A DNA stretch of 64,000 nt from Paracyclopina nana (Eukaryota > Arthropoda > Copepoda > Cyclopoida > Cyclopettidae), in the NCBI GenBank assembly GCA_019096065.1, contig JAGUCH010000006.1, positions 2,748,001-2,812,000 on the forward strand, given 5' to 3'. The notes under the pieces were generated by a model, which saw only the letters and a program-made list of their open reading frames with translations, searched no databases and was not told the origin of the DNA. A program made the position numbers and the translations under genes. This document shows, piece after piece, positions 35,165 through 48,700 of this stretch (position 1 is the first letter of the stretch; every line of letters starts with the position of its first letter).

Positions 35165-38100
35165 ATGCCTTCATCCACACTGCAACTTGTCAAGGAGCCC
35201 AAGGCATATCAACACATCAATCAGGTTAGCATTGAATGCTTGTCCCTTGAAGGCAACTCTCCTTAACATTGTGTGTGTCATGTCAATCCTAGTGTAGTTT
35301 GCCAACTCCATTAGTAATTTACAAACAATCCAGACTCCACTTTTGAACCATTATTACTTGCTCAAGATTCAACTTTACACCTCATGGAACAGTGCTCAAA
35401 ACTCAACTTATTCTCAACTTTTGATCAAAACATTGTGAATTATTTCTGGTCTAAAGTTAGAGAATAGACAGAAAGAGAAAAATTCCCTTTGATTTAAGGC
35501 TAAGAAATCAAATTCAGTATTGACAACAAGTTTTTTTTTCAGCAAAAGTTAAGTATCTTGAAAAGCAATAAACAATCAAATTAAGAATAGAAGCAATGAG
35601 GCTCACTTGCTATCTTTTAATATTGCAATATATTGCCAAAAAATTGCTAAACTGAATTATTAATTTTCATTTATGAAACGAAACTTTAAGATTCAGCATG
35701 ACTTGAAAATTGCTAATTTTTTTTGGGAAAGCAAGAAAACGTTTACCAATTTCTCAGTTCACATTTGCAAGTGTTATTTTAAGAATTCTAGAAAAAAGAG
35801 CCATTAGTAATTCAACACTTCAGTCATTAAATGTGATTTTTTCAGCAGACCTCAAAGCAATATAGCTCGAGCGCCAAAATCGGTAACCAATTAGACAAAA
35901 AGAAACCTTAGCTTGTAAATCTGTCAAAATGGAAAAACTTCTTTAATTGGCATAAACTATCAAATTTATTTTGGGCGTCGCCTGAAATCAAAACAAATAT
36001 TTATTTTATGCAGGAATTTTAATAAATGAACATAATTTAGAACTCAAATGCAATAATACCTCATTACAATCACAGGCATTTTAATGGAAATTTACCCCAC
36101 TGTGAATTTATTACATAGGTAGCTCAAGAGGAATTTATTGCCACTAACCTCCAGGGGGGGCCTTTCAACTATAAAAAGACCTAAATTGAACTGGTTAAAA
36201 AAAATGTAAAAGTCCATTTCGAAAATAGACATTTTTCATGGAGGTGTGTTGCTTCTTTGAGACAGTTTATCTTGATCTACTTGAAAATTTGGACAGGTAG
36301 ACCACAAAGTACTCAGAGAAAAAGTATGGGTTGTTCCTACGCTCTCATTTCCCTTTTAAAACCAATTTAGTTCATTTTGATGCTGAAGTTGCGGATTACA
36401 AATAGAACTTTCTCAATTCCACTCCCATTTGCATTCCCTTTCACCAGCTTCCTTTAGCCAATTCTATAAGGTAGCTTTTTGCTGAGCATTTTCAATAAAG
36501 ATAAAGCTTCACCTTGATATTGTTTTGAAATTGCAAACCATTGACTTCTTACCCTTGGCCTCAATGAAAAAATATTCAAGGCTTTGATCTAAGAGCTGAA
36601 TGAGTGAGAACAGTGGCTTGCTTCATCTAATTTTTGCTCATTGTGCATCCTAAATTGGTCTACAAAGAAAAGTCATTGCAATAAATTGTAGGATTAAACC
36701 ATTGAACCCTGAGAACAATGGGAACTCAAAAACCACAAAAGAGCCACAGTGGGCGCAACTCAATCCACTAGGAAAGTGAGGAGTTTTTACTGGATCACAA
36801 AGGGGCGAATTAATTACTGAGAATTAATCCAAATTCTCATAACAACTGAACTTTAATTGAGTCAACTTTCGCACTATTGCGGTATTTTGCTGATTTTTTT
36901 TCGCTATTTTCATAGCATGCGCGTATTAGCGTTCAAATATTCCACCGTGCCTAAGTGAAAAGTGTTACTCTACTTTAACTAATTTGATTGTCACGAGTAC
37001 CATACCAACCACTAAGAGTGATATATCAAAATACTTTTTTGGCAAATAAATCGTTAAAACTAGTTTCATTTTTATGATTTTATGATATGTATTATAAACG
37101 AAGGGGGGATATTTTAAGGAATTTGGCTCACAGTGAATGGCAACTTTCTTCGAAAAATAGCAGTGTACAATATAAGTATAGTAAAGTAGCCTCATTGTAA
37201 GCACCAATTATTTGCATCACGACACGGAGAATTTCAGTTGACGAATTTTTACTTTCTCCTACATTTTCACTTTTCTTCACATTGTGGAAATCGGAATAAT
37301 GGATCGATATGGGTGGCAACCCAAAGTGAATAATTTATTTCTCCAAGCAGGAGCAAATGTTGAATAAATCTTGACAAAAATTATTATAACGTCAAAATGC
37401 AAATAATGAGAGTGAAGAGGATTTCCTTTGCTACTTACATCATCTGACATTCTATCCCAATTTGATACACTTTAGGTGAAAAATGTATTAAAACTCGATT
37501 TGGCACGAGTCGTAGGTAAAAAAACTGCCTAGTCAAATAACAACTTTAGGGTCATATTTCATGGTGTCAGATTTGTCTAGCATCGATTGCTAGTCCAAGT
37601 AATTCTCATAATAACAATTCTTAATAGGTGATTTATTCTAATTTGCAATAATCACTGATGATCACTCATTGCCTAAAATTCTGAACAAGACTCAAATTCG
37701 ATTCGATGTTTGAAATTAACAACAATTACAACCATCAATAAAAAAATTTATTAAATTGATAAGTGAGATATGAATAAAAAATAATGTTGCCTCACCTAAT
37801 ATTTTTGTTTTGTCTTTTCAGGTCCTTGCAGCCTTAGCAGTGTCCTTTGGGCCTTTTGCAGTCGGCCTTGGCAAAGGCTACACAAGTCCGGCTTTAGCCT
37901 CACTCTTGCCTCAAAATGACTCATCCGAGGTGAGAGTCGATCCTTTTTCCCCACACTTGCCTCACTTGACTATCACTGAACAGCAAGGCTCCTGGATTGC
38001 AAGTTTGTCCTTGCTTGGAGCTCTTTTTGGCGGCCTCTTCTCCGGACTCATTTTCAAGTATGGCCGCCGGAAAACGCTCATTTTTGTCTCCATTCCTCTC

Positions 38101-39748
38101 TCAGTGTCATGGGCTTTTACACTCTTCGCATTTTGCGTGGAAATGATCTATGCCACAGCCTTTATTGCCGGATTTTGTTCCGCCATTGTTCAGGTAAGTT
38201 TTTGTTTACATTTTGACGAACAAGCAAATCTTTGTTTACATTGTGAAATCCTGCTAAACGCGGTAAATTTTAAATCGACATTAAAACGGAATTTCAAAGC
38301 TTTTCAGAAAAGTCATTTATTTTTCACTTTTGCCCAACAAAACTTGCAGTTTTTTTCTTAGGGAAATTTGGAGATAAACAATGACAATTTTGAGTCCGGA
38401 ATGAAAAAGTTTTTCGCTTTTGAAACTGTTACTAGCAAATATTTGTTTACTTTGTGAAATCCGGATTCAGGCGGGATATTTAAAAGTTGAATTAAGGCCA
38501 ATTTTGAAGACAATGATATTAATCTGGACTTTTTTATTTATATAGTTGACATCACAAGTATACATCAGCGAAATTGCTCACCCTTCCATTCGAGGCAGCC
38601 TTTGTTCAGCCACGAAAGTGGCCTCTCAAATAGGCCTTTTGGCTGCTTTTGCCATGGGCGCTAAATTCGATTGGCGCCAGTTGGCGCTAGTGTGCGCTGG
38701 TGCGCCGGTCATGCTCCTCATCACGGCGCAGTACATACCTGAAACGCCCTCGTTTCTCCTTTACACCAACCAGGAAGAAAGGGCAGAAAAGGCCCTCCAG
38801 TGGCTAAGGGGACCTGATGCAGACATGTGAGCTCTAACCGGGTATCGAACCATAGAACCATCGATTAGATGTCCTCTTTGCTTGCAGATCTGGTGAAATG
38901 GCCACAATTCACTCAAACATTCGCAGAATGAAGGATCAGGGCAGAGGCTGCAAAAATGTGATTGTGCCACAATTAGTCAAACCATTGCTCATCACGTGTG
39001 GACTCATGTTTTTTCTAAGGTTCATCATTATTCTGCGAAAAAAGTTAAAAGTGTTTTCATCAAATTAATTTTCTTTTCTTGCAGGTTCAGTGGTGTGGCT
39101 GCTTTCAACTTTTATGCAGTGCCCATTTTCCAGGAGAGTTTTGGTAAAGGCTGGCTCAATCCCCATTTAGCCGCAGTCATTACTGGTACAGTACAACTTA
39201 TAGCCTCAGCCTTGTCCGGCCTTTTAAGTGACCTTATTGGAAGGCTGCCATTACTTCTACTCACATCACTTCTCATGTCAGCAGCCTTGGGAGGATTCGG
39301 ATTTTATAGCTACTACCAGCAAAGTATTGTGCAAAGCCTTGGCCCTGCTGATTGGATTCCACTTGCCTGTGTCCTGACCTTTGTCGCAGCCTTCAGCCTT
39401 GGCCCCAATCCCATTTCATGGCTTCTGGTGGGGGAAATGTTCCCCCTTGAATTCAGAGGCCTTGGCTCATCCTTGACCACAGGGTTCAGTTACATTTGCG
39501 CCTTCATTGGCGTCAAGACCTTTGTGGACCTTCGCGAAGGCCTTGGCCTTCATGGCACTTTCTGGACTTATGCCATCATCTCGGCTCTGGGCTTCCTATT
39601 CGCTCTGGCCTTTGTTCCGGAAACTAAAGGCACAACCTTAGACGAAATGGAGCCCTTAGAAGCCGACAACTTGAGCTCTACTTCTCCAGCCTTGACATCC
39701 ACATCGACCTTGACCTCATCAAGTGAAGGCCAAAAAAGCACCGTCTAG
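35165..39748 (+). CDS. Facilitated sugar (trehalose/glucose) transporter, Tret1-like, SLC2 family
   Basis: Coding exons: 35165-35224, 37822-38193, 38546-38826, 38888-39019 and 39085-39748 (TAG), with all phases agreeing. The first exon gives MPSSTLQLVKEPKAYQHINQ; the ATG is preceded by a tiny upstream ATG-ATG-TAA. Twelve helices are expected. Signatures seen are GSWIASLSLLGALFGGLFSG, KYGRRKT, QVYISEIAHPSIRGSLCS, YIPETPSFLL, FNFYAVPIFQESFG, DLIGRLPLLLL, NPISWLLVGEMFPLEFRGLGSSL and PETKGTTLDEME. These mark the sugar-transporter major facilitator family at the plasma membrane, closest to insect Tret1. The C-terminal tail is Ser/Thr-rich. The intron after exon 1 is about 2.6 kb. AATAAA lies at 39803. 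No frame defect is seen. Confidence 0.9.
35225..37821 (+). other. Intron 1 of the Tret1-like coding region
   Basis: Bounded by CAG|GTTAGC and TTTTCAG|GTC. It holds two CACAGTGGG 9-mers (one on each strand) and a small CpG-containing patch near 36870-36950. No exon is supported inside. Confidence 0.6.
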
Positions 39749-40499
39749 TATTCAAATTGACCTGGTTCGTGTATCAGTATTTTCGATATAAGTTGTCATT
39801 ACAATAAATCAGTAAATATGAAAATATCCAAAAATTATCTATCTATTTTTTCATTACGTTTTTGGGATGAATTTCATGCTCAATTTAGCTCAAGCTCATT
39901 TATTTTTGCTGTCTTCCCCATGAAGTAAAAGCTGTTCAATTATTTCGCAGGCCTGACTTAGACTGACCACCACTGCAGAAAGTTCTCCAACATTTTGCAG
40001 CCATTTAAATTATGCAAGCATTATAAAGTTTTTTAGCCAAACACTTTAAAAATCCAACAAAAAAATAAAAATAATGATGACAAAACCTGCCCCTGCCATG
40101 AACAGCATTTCACCTAAGGCATTTGACTAAGGTTTTCACGAACCCTTTGTTTTCAAATAATACTCCTTACCTTTCTTATTGCAGTTTATTTTAAACAAAT
40201 TTGGCAGCATTTTGGTTCAATATGTCAAGAAACCATCTAGCCAGTTAATTCTTTTTAAAAGATGGATTTTTTACATAAAAAAGCTACCTAATAGATAAGC
40301 TGACAGCATTCTGGTTGAGTTTATCAACAAACAGCTGTTTTAAACTGACGGCAATCTACGTGGGTTTTTTTCGGCGAAGCTTGTCTATCGGCGGATTTGT
40401 TTACTTCCTCTTAGCAAAGCCCTTAAAGAAATGTTGAACGGCCTCTAACGGCCTCATTTCCCGGTAGGGACGATTTCTCTCGCACAATTTGCTCTTTGA
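39749..40499. other. Spacer between the Tret1-like and UNC93-like genes
   Basis: The AATAAA of the upstream gene lies at 39803. From about 40360 the sequence becomes CpG-richer (TCGGCGAAGC, TCTATCGGCGG), as expected for the promoter of the gene that follows. No other feature was recognised. Confidence 0.45.
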
Positions 40500-40593
40500 G
40501 ACGCGAGCTCATCTCAAATCTGAGGATGCCAGTCTCAGTTTTCTTTTGGAGTCCACTGCGGAAGGGAAGATATGGAATACTAGGCTATGCGAG
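40500..40593 (+). promoter_or_regulatory. Putative 5' exon of the UNC93-like gene
   Basis: The segment ends GCGAG|GTAAGC at 40593, a strong donor. An ATG at 40526 opens 22 codons (MPVSVFFWSPLRKG...), but splicing to the acceptor at 41086 puts it out of frame with the transporter. It would then act as an upstream ORF or be untranslated. Confidence 0.4.
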
Positions 40594-41094
40594 GTAAGCA
40601 AGAAAAATGCTTCCAATTGTGTTTAATGATTCGAAAAATGGAACTAGCCGGTCGAGCAGATGTGGCTAGGGCTGGCTTTTCCTAGTTCGCATTCAGTGGA
40701 TAGTTGAGCACAGCAAGCTGCCAAGCAAAAAAAAGAGGTAATGATGATTGAAGATTGGAATATGTTGATGACAGGCAGCGCAGTACAAACGCAAGCCAAA
40801 AAATCACGAGAGTCTTGATTAAGGCCGTAGAATTACCTGAAAAGGCCATTATTTGATAAGAAGACCCTCATCGACCTAACTGATTTTTGGTAGAATCATC
40901 ATCATCATGCTTATTTAATTAGTGAGATCGATACCGCAATCGTGAGCTGAAATCTAATAATGAAAATCAATATTTTGCTTCCTTTCTCCTATAATGAAAA
41001 TCTATATTCTCGCGTCAAAATGTACAAAGGCATCACTGTTGAAAATGGAAAAATTCACTAATTTATGGCTTTTTTCTTTCTCCCAGAAGCAGAA

Positions 41095-44000
41095 ATGATG
41101 GAAAGAATATCACAATCCATGCCCAATTTGGCCTTTATTGGCCTTGATGAGCCTCAATGGACTAATGAGGTCACTTATTCATCTTGTTGTAGCTGCCAAA
41201 CGAAGAAACAGCAAGAATGGACCATAATTGAAGTAAGATTTTTTCCCTATATGTGTGCCGCATTGCAGATGAACACCCACTGCTTATTAGCAAGATACAC
41301 ACCACATATACCTTTAAGGCATATTCCATAGTTCCGAACTTTTGGTATTGGATCGCATTCTATCTCGAGCTATTCCGTAGATATAGGTTTGTGCATAGCT
41401 TAAAGGATTCAGCAATTTTCTTTTGTCATTATCTAACAAAATTATTACTTTTTTACCTTAGCTAGTCAATTTCATGCTAGTACCTTTCGAGTTGTTTTTA
41501 TTATGGTTAAAATCAATTAGGAATGGAAGAAGTAAATCTGGTTCATGATTTATTCCGTATGTTAAGCAGAATGCCTCATTTGTTGCATGAGAACGACCCA
41601 AGGAAGAAGCAGGGCAAGCAACTAGATCCATCACTAAACAAAAGCATTATTCACAGAAAGGCAGAAGTAATACGTATTTCCTGATGGATGATACAGCCTT
41701 TAAAAAAGTAGCAGAAGCAGTTCCAAGAGAAAATATCGCCCTTTTGGCCTTGCGGTGGTCTGCATAAAAAAGATAAATGGCCCCTCCTGGTTAGACTATT
41801 GAGCCAGGTGAATTGTGAAAGCCATGATTTATTCCCCATTTCCATTATCCCATTTTTTTAAGGAGCTTATAATGCAAAGTAAGGAGCTTAACGTTCCATG
41901 ATTTTTCCTCTGCTAAAATGAAGTAGCCAAAAAAGGAGCTTTATTGGAAGTGATGATATCTGAGCCAGGTATTTTGTTACAAAGGCCAATTTCTTTGCGC
42001 AGCCCTTTTGTGCAGTTTCCTTGGAAATTAATTTTGGCCCTTTTTTTATTTCACATCTATATACAGTGAAAGAGAAGGGAGAAATTCCAGCAGGTGAAAT
42101 GGAAGAAATAGCCTTTAGTGAAAGTGGTTCATAGGAGTTTAGGCTACGGCTAGGCTCCCACGGCCTTTGTTGGGAAAAAGGCCAAATGCTGGCCCCTTCT
42201 TTTTTACCTCTATCTTCGTTTAGGACCTCGAAAGCAACTCCAATTGGAAAGACATCGAGGAGGATTTCTACCATCAGCAGCAGCCTTCTGAAATGATGGA
42301 CGAAGGCCAAGAAAATTCGGAAAAAGGCCAGAGGCCACTAATTCTGGGCAGCTTTCTACTTGGAGTAGCCTTATCATGCTTCATCTATGTCAACCCTTCT
42401 CTGATGATGATCAGGGAAATGGGGGTGTCCAAAGTCAATCACCTTTTGGCCTTGATTTGTGTCCTTGCGGCCTTGACGGCCCCAGCCTTGGCCTTTACCA
42501 ACAGGACTGCCATGGTGGCCGTGAGCATTCCCACATTCGCAGCCTTTACCATATTGAACCATTTGAAAGTGATCCCAGTGGAAGTGGTCTTTGTGGCCTT
42601 TGGGCCTTTTCTGGCCTTCATCCAGTGGGGACAGTTGTTAGCAGTGAGCAAAGCCAAACTGAGGCTGTGGCTTCAGGCGGCCTCGGGATGGCCCCATTTG
42701 ATAGTAGCTGTAGTGCTACAATCAAAAGCTGTTGAAAGCCTTTGTTTGCCCGTCAATATCCTGGCACTGGCCTTGGCTGGCCTCTGCCATCTGGCTTACA
42801 TTTGTAGCAGCCACCCGAAGAAGGCCAAAGTGACAACGTTGGAAGTTGGAGAAGTCAAAAGGCCAAAAGCTACAAAAATGGCTGCACCACTGATGCTGTA
42901 CCTCAATGACAATAGGGTCCACATGCTTCTCCCCATGGCCTTCTTTATTGGCCTTTTTGAGGCCTTTATGGCGGGAAATTTCGTCTTGGTGAGTTTTCTT
43001 TGTCATATGCCAAAAGTTGACCATATGATGCAATTTCTTGTGTTTGGAATTTTGGCGCCTTTTTTGGACCTAGTATGTCAGCTGACTTTCTTGAGACATT
43101 CCTAAACTCTTTTGTGTAGAATGAAGAGGCAAGACAACAATAGATGTAGCTCTTGGCCTTTTTGGCCTTCAAGGAAGTTCAAACAATCAAAATGATGGAA
43201 AGCAAACATCATTTGAACTTGTATCAGAACAGCTTTAGTTAAACAAAGTTACTACTACCTCTCTCTCACTAAATTGGCAAAGTTTAAAAGTAAACAAATT
43301 TCCGAGTCTACAGTTAGCAACTGAATACTATTTCGATGTTCATCTCCTGAGTCATGAAAAATATTGACTTAGTTGGACTATTATAACGATTTGATTAAAC
43401 CTATCATATTCTATGAAAAATGTCGGTACACTTACAATATTATGAATGCACGTCTAATCATGCACATTATCTTTAGTCACGAAGAAATCTCTCCAACATT
43501 TATTTTAAAAACTTGTGAGAAACACTTATTTCTACATTCGACAACTACTCCGCGTACTGACAAGGACCTGTCAATTACTGTACAAGAAGCCTTTTGACAA
43601 GCCTTTTGTTTACTTCCACATAGCATATTCTTCGTAATATAGTATGTGAAAGCTCAGGAAATTGTCATAATGGTGCTGGCTCAATAAATGATAAATGAGG
43701 ATCTTGGCTAATCCATGAGGATTAGAAAAAATCTGTGGAGGAGAAAATTAGGAAACTGTAAACAGAACTCTGTATTTACACAATATACTACTACTATATG
43801 TAGTGGAAGTGTATCATGCTTCTTCGTCTTCTTTTCCAGCAGACTTTCACGCGAACTCTTCTGGGATTAAAGGGGCTCAGTGTAATTCTGGGAATTCTGG
43901 GAACTTCCAAGCTAATCTCAACATGGCTGACTAGTCAACTTCATCAAGTAATCTCAACACAAATACTATTAGGTAAACAGTATACTACTATTTCCAAATA

Positions 44001-44711
44001 ATTATCACTTGAGTGCAACTTGTGTCATTGCAGCGGTGCTCAGTCTCTTCCAATTGGCCTTACTTTTGCTTCTTTGGCTGTGGCAGCCTTCAGGAGATGA
44101 TCCTTTGGTCTTCTATGCCATCACCTTTGTGTGGGGAACCACATCTGGTGGCTGGGATACTCTGATATTGGGTGATTTGATACTCTCCATTTAACACTGT
44201 GAAATATCATTGGTTTCTCCTTCATTAGCCAATAGTTGGCCAACCGGAAGAAGAAGCTATTTGCATTGCAAGCTCCAATGAACAATAGAGGAGCAATGCT
44301 GAGCTTTCGGATCTTATTTTAAACACACCACTACAATTGAAAATCTTCTTATTTGTGCAAATTCAAGATAATTTGAGATAACCATTAGTTTTCTCAAATG
44401 GATCAACATCCTTTTTTAAGATCCCTTAAGTTAAGAGAAGAGCTAACTGAAATTGATATACTTCGTTGTGAATGCGTCACTTTAGATCAAAAGTGCTAAC
44501 TCATAAAATGGCTCTTGATTTTCTAGGTTCAAATGGAATTGGCCAATATGCAGAGGACCCTCAGGATTGGAAATCAGCAGTGGGACTCTTGGGCTTACAC
44601 CATTATGTAGGCATGGCAGTGGCCTTTGGTCTTGGCCCAAGTCCTCTGGTCATTGGAGTAACCTTCATAGTGACCCTTGTACCATTTTGGTGCTCAAGCC
44701 TCAAACAATAA
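41095..44711 (+). CDS. UNC93-like multi-pass membrane protein (major facilitator type)
   Basis: Exons: 41095-41232, 42224-42988, 43840-43972, 44034-44171 and 44527-44711 (TAA); 452 codons with all phases agreeing. The N-terminal tail is cytosolic and has a CCSCQTKKQQEW patch. Then come helices such as ILGSFLLGVALSCFIYV, VNHLLALICVLAALTAPALA and VVFVAFGPFLAFIQWGQLLA. After a Lys-rich central loop, the second half opens with HMLLPMAFFIGLFEAFMAGNFVL, the spacing of the UNC93 LLLPLFFxxGxExAFxxGxF motif. The total length matches UNC93A (about 457). Family members regulate K+ channels or escort Toll-like receptors; here the role is unknown. The UNC93 call rests on length, topology and one motif, so it could be another MFS branch. 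Confidence 0.65.
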
Positions 44712-45794
44712 TACTAGAGAAATACAGAAAGCTGTCCACTACTTAGTGCTCATAAGCATATTGTGCTATAACATAATTAGCTTTCATATGGGTTCCATTA
44801 ACTACTAATTTATTGTTATGCCCAATAATACATAGTACAGCACAAGAACAAGAAGGTTTTCTACTTCTCAATACATTCGGTTTGTGTCCCATCAATCTTG
44901 CCCCTGCTTGACGGGACACACACGTGTAAATGTGAGTGTGATGTTTTTTTGGAGTGATTAGGTTCCATTCTCATGGTAAAAACGATGACTATAGAGTAGA
45001 ACTAAGTATCATGCTATGATATAATCATCATCATCATCATTCATAACAAATCAACCGTCATTTTTTGGGGCTCATTTTCCTCGGCCATTTGGAGGAAAGC
45101 AGCCTTGATTATCTGTTAGCCCACTGACAATGCTCAGTTAATTCAACTCAGACAACTTTGCAGAAAAAAGTTGATAATTGCAAGACAAGGGCCGATTTTT
45201 CCCCGCATTGCAACTTAGATTGTATGGATATGTGCCAATTTGTTGTCAGCCTTTGTCAGAGCCTTCCTTCCCATCTTTTGTGTTATTTTTGCTGGCCTAA
45301 GCTGAATCAGATCATCGCCTTCATTTGAAGGTTTCTGTGGTATACTCCAATCTGGATTCAAGGCCATAGATCTCATTCTCATGTCCAGGAAGCAATGTGG
45401 CTCAGCGCAAAGAAAATGTGCCTAACTTTGCTTATCTTGTATTGTTGTGCCAGAGAATGAGCCTCTGTAAAGGCATATACAAGAGAAAGCCAGAAAAGGC
45501 TGCATTGAAGATGGACGTGTTTTTACTGAGATGGGTGGTTCCAATCATCTCAGCCTCATTGCTCAGCTTCACTTCCTAAAGGATTGATTATATGTTGGCC
45601 TCAGCGTATAAAAAGTTGCCACTGATCTTGTTAGCTCTATCCAGCAAGGCTTGAAACTTTGGCTGCTCTTTTTCCATCTTTAATTGGCCATACCAGACTA
45701 CTGAACTACTCTCCTACATTATTTTGCAAAAAGCTGAGCATTTTGGGGGCTATGTAGTGGCAAAATGGAATTTCATCTGTTGTGCTGAAAATTG
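44712..45794. other. Convergent spacer with an (ATC)n microsatellite
   Basis: This 3'-to-3' spacer lies between the UNC93-like and coiled-coil genes. A short ATC repeat lies at about 45024-45041. No supported gene. Confidence 0.5.
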
Positions 45795-48700
45795 TTAAAT
45801 GGCGCCTTGAATCGCTTGCGGAGGCCGCCCATTGGGCAGTTTTGAGGCCGAGGCTCCCTCGTTGTAGGACTTGAAGCTGTTGTCATTATTTGTGCTTGCC
45901 AATTTGTTGGCAGCCTCAGCTGCCTCTTCCATGGAAATTTTCGCTGACCGAGGCTGAATCAGATAGTTGTTTGAGGGGGGCTGAGGTGAGGGTCCATCCT
46001 GGAATTCTAGGCTGGGGAAACCAGGCAAGGCAGGAAGCTTGGACGGGGATCCAAGGACTGAGTTCATGTGGAAATTCGAGGCCAGAATCATCTGAGCCTC
46101 GTTGCTGAGACCGACCAACATTGGGTTGATCATGTTGGAGGGGCCTGAGTAGTTGGGCTGCTGATCCTGCGGCCGCACCTCAATCTTGTTGACCGGTATG
46201 CCCTTCGTGGCTGTGGTCACAGCTGTTTTCTTCACTGAAATCTCGTCTCGAAGCTTCTTCACTTCCCGTTCAACACGTTCGCGCCTCTGCAAACATAAAC
46301 AATATATGATTCATCACATGAACATACTTTTTGCGGTATTCATAATAATATGTACTGTGTACTATAAACGACAGATCGGTTTTGTATTATACCGTCTGAC
46401 CGTTCAAAATTGGACGGTGCGGGAATCAAAAGTTTATGTTATGAATTCATGAATTTTGAGGCTTAATGGGTATCGTTGGAAAGCTTGAACCTTTGGACAT
46501 CTTTTTTGTTTTCTGACAAAATGAAAAATATTTTTGAGAATTCCGCGTGACAGCAAAAAATTAATGTGGCATCAGTTTTTTCGTGCCAACTTACTTGGTT
46601 GCCTTGGTAAAGTTATATTTTCCCGATTTATACCTCTTTCGATTGATTTTTTCTACTTTTTCAAAAAAGATGGAAAAAGGCTCAATCTTTCCAACGATAT
46701 CATTTAAAAGTCCTGTAATTATTGAATATGTGACAAAAAGTTTAGATTCCCGTACCGTCCAATTTTGAACGGTCAGGCTGTATATGTTTATGTCTGGCGA
46801 GGGGTAACTGGAGAAAAACCCAAGTGAAACTTTACTCTACCGAGCATGCGAGGACTGTAATTTAACGAGGGAAATAATATTGACGCGCAGACTTTTTACC
46901 TTCAAGATAATTTTTCAGTACACTCTCTTTGCTTTGCAAAAAATATTGCTGCTATAAGGTGGATCCCACAACATTAGGCAGCTAAGCTTAAGCAAAGCAA
47001 GGTAACTTTGATTGCATATTTCTCAGCAACTTCTCATCTGATTCGAACCAAAATTGGTAGGATTCATCAGAGTTGCCTTATAATTGTTGCTGTCAAATTT
47101 AGTGCAAATCCGAGGCTGCTAAGTGGTACCCAATTTCCCTTTGCTTAACCCAGCTTTGCTTTGCTTAAAACCAATCTTTTGAATGTGACCTCGGATTTGG
47201 ACTGAATTAGGCATGAACAATTATAAGGCAACTCTGATGAATCCTACCAATTTTGGTTCGAATCAGTTGAGAGGTTGCTGAGAAATTCGCAATCAAAGTT
47301 ACTTTGCCTTTGCTTAAGCTTAGCTGCCTAATGTTGTGGGATCCACCTATAATATATATTTGTCCTCGAAACCAAGTTTCCTTATCATAATGCAAATGAG
47401 CAGCAAATGAAAGAAAGGAAAGTGCCAAAGTTTTGATGAAAAAAGTTGATGATTCTCAGAGAATTTTTTTTGCAAAGGCGACATCAGGTGCGCAAAAAAG
47501 GGAAAAGGAATTTGCGAAAAATACCAACACGCGCATCTTGGGCTTATATGGGACTTTCACTCAATTTACTGCTTTCTTATACTAAACATTCAGGCGAAAT
47601 CGGAGGCCTTCCTGATCGACTCATGCAATTTCTTTGTTTGTGAAGGAAAACTATTCTCTTTAAGCTTTCGACCTTGGCCTTGTTTCAAAGACAAATTGAC
47701 TTAAAAAAGGAAGGAGAGAGTAGATTCCTCTGCCTGGTAGGCAGCTGGAATTCATGAAGGCCAAACAAAAAAGGCATTCAAATTAGGCCTATAGGACACC
47801 TCGGCTAACTTTTGTAATAAAGGCCAAAAGTAGCAGCCTTCGCGGCCTTCACTCACCGCTTCCTCATGCTCCACTCGTATTGTGGTCAGCCTCAGTCTTT
47901 GGGAGAGCGAGTAGATTTCATAGTAGAGCTTGGCCGCTGCGATCTTGTAATTTGCCTAAAATGTATAAAAATAAATGAATCAAGGCGATGGAAAAAAGAT
48001 ACTTAAAGCCAAAAAAGGGGCACATTCTTATTGAACATCCAAACAAGTTGGACTCGTATTCTCTATGGAAAATGTTGAAAGATTGTTCAGAAGATTACAA
48101 TCAAGTATGATCTAGTGAATGCAGTTTTTATGAAAAATAGCACATGGGCAAATGCCTAATTAGTTTTAGATGGACGAGAAGAACATGTGAGAATCCACAT
48201 GATAAATGGCTCAAAGATAAGAGTAAGCCCCACCATGAAATTAAACGGTTTCTGCAGAAAAAAGTAGTTCTTACTTTTCTTGATGGTCCATCTTTGACAA
48301 TGATTGGCTTCATTTTAGTCTCAAAAGCTTCCATCCTCTTTTTGTGCTCTGCGTCCAAGGCTTCACGAAGCGCAGCACAAACTTCCTCCAAAGGGCCCGT
48401 TTTAACCTGTTCTTCTTTCAGCTTCTCCTCCCATAAACCAGCCAGCTGAAAATTGAATTAACCGGTTTTAAGCACTATAAATCGGGTGAAATCAGCTAGA
48501 GAGAAAGCAGACCTACGAAGTTCCCCTCAATTTAAAATTCGCGCACTTTTTTGAGGCAGTGAAGAAGCTAACTTGGGCAAAATTCAATTTTCCTTTGTGA
48601 AGGAAAAACTTTTTTCCCGCCATTTAAAAGCAATTAACTAGCTGTAGCAAAAGTTGGATTTTTTCCAGCTTCGAACAAAAAAGACATTAGAAAGCAACCT

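Noticed and set aside
40526-40593. ATG start for the UNC93-like gene in the 5' exon
   Set aside because: Splicing to 41087 puts it out of frame and meets a stop, whereas the ATG at 41095 opens the full protein.
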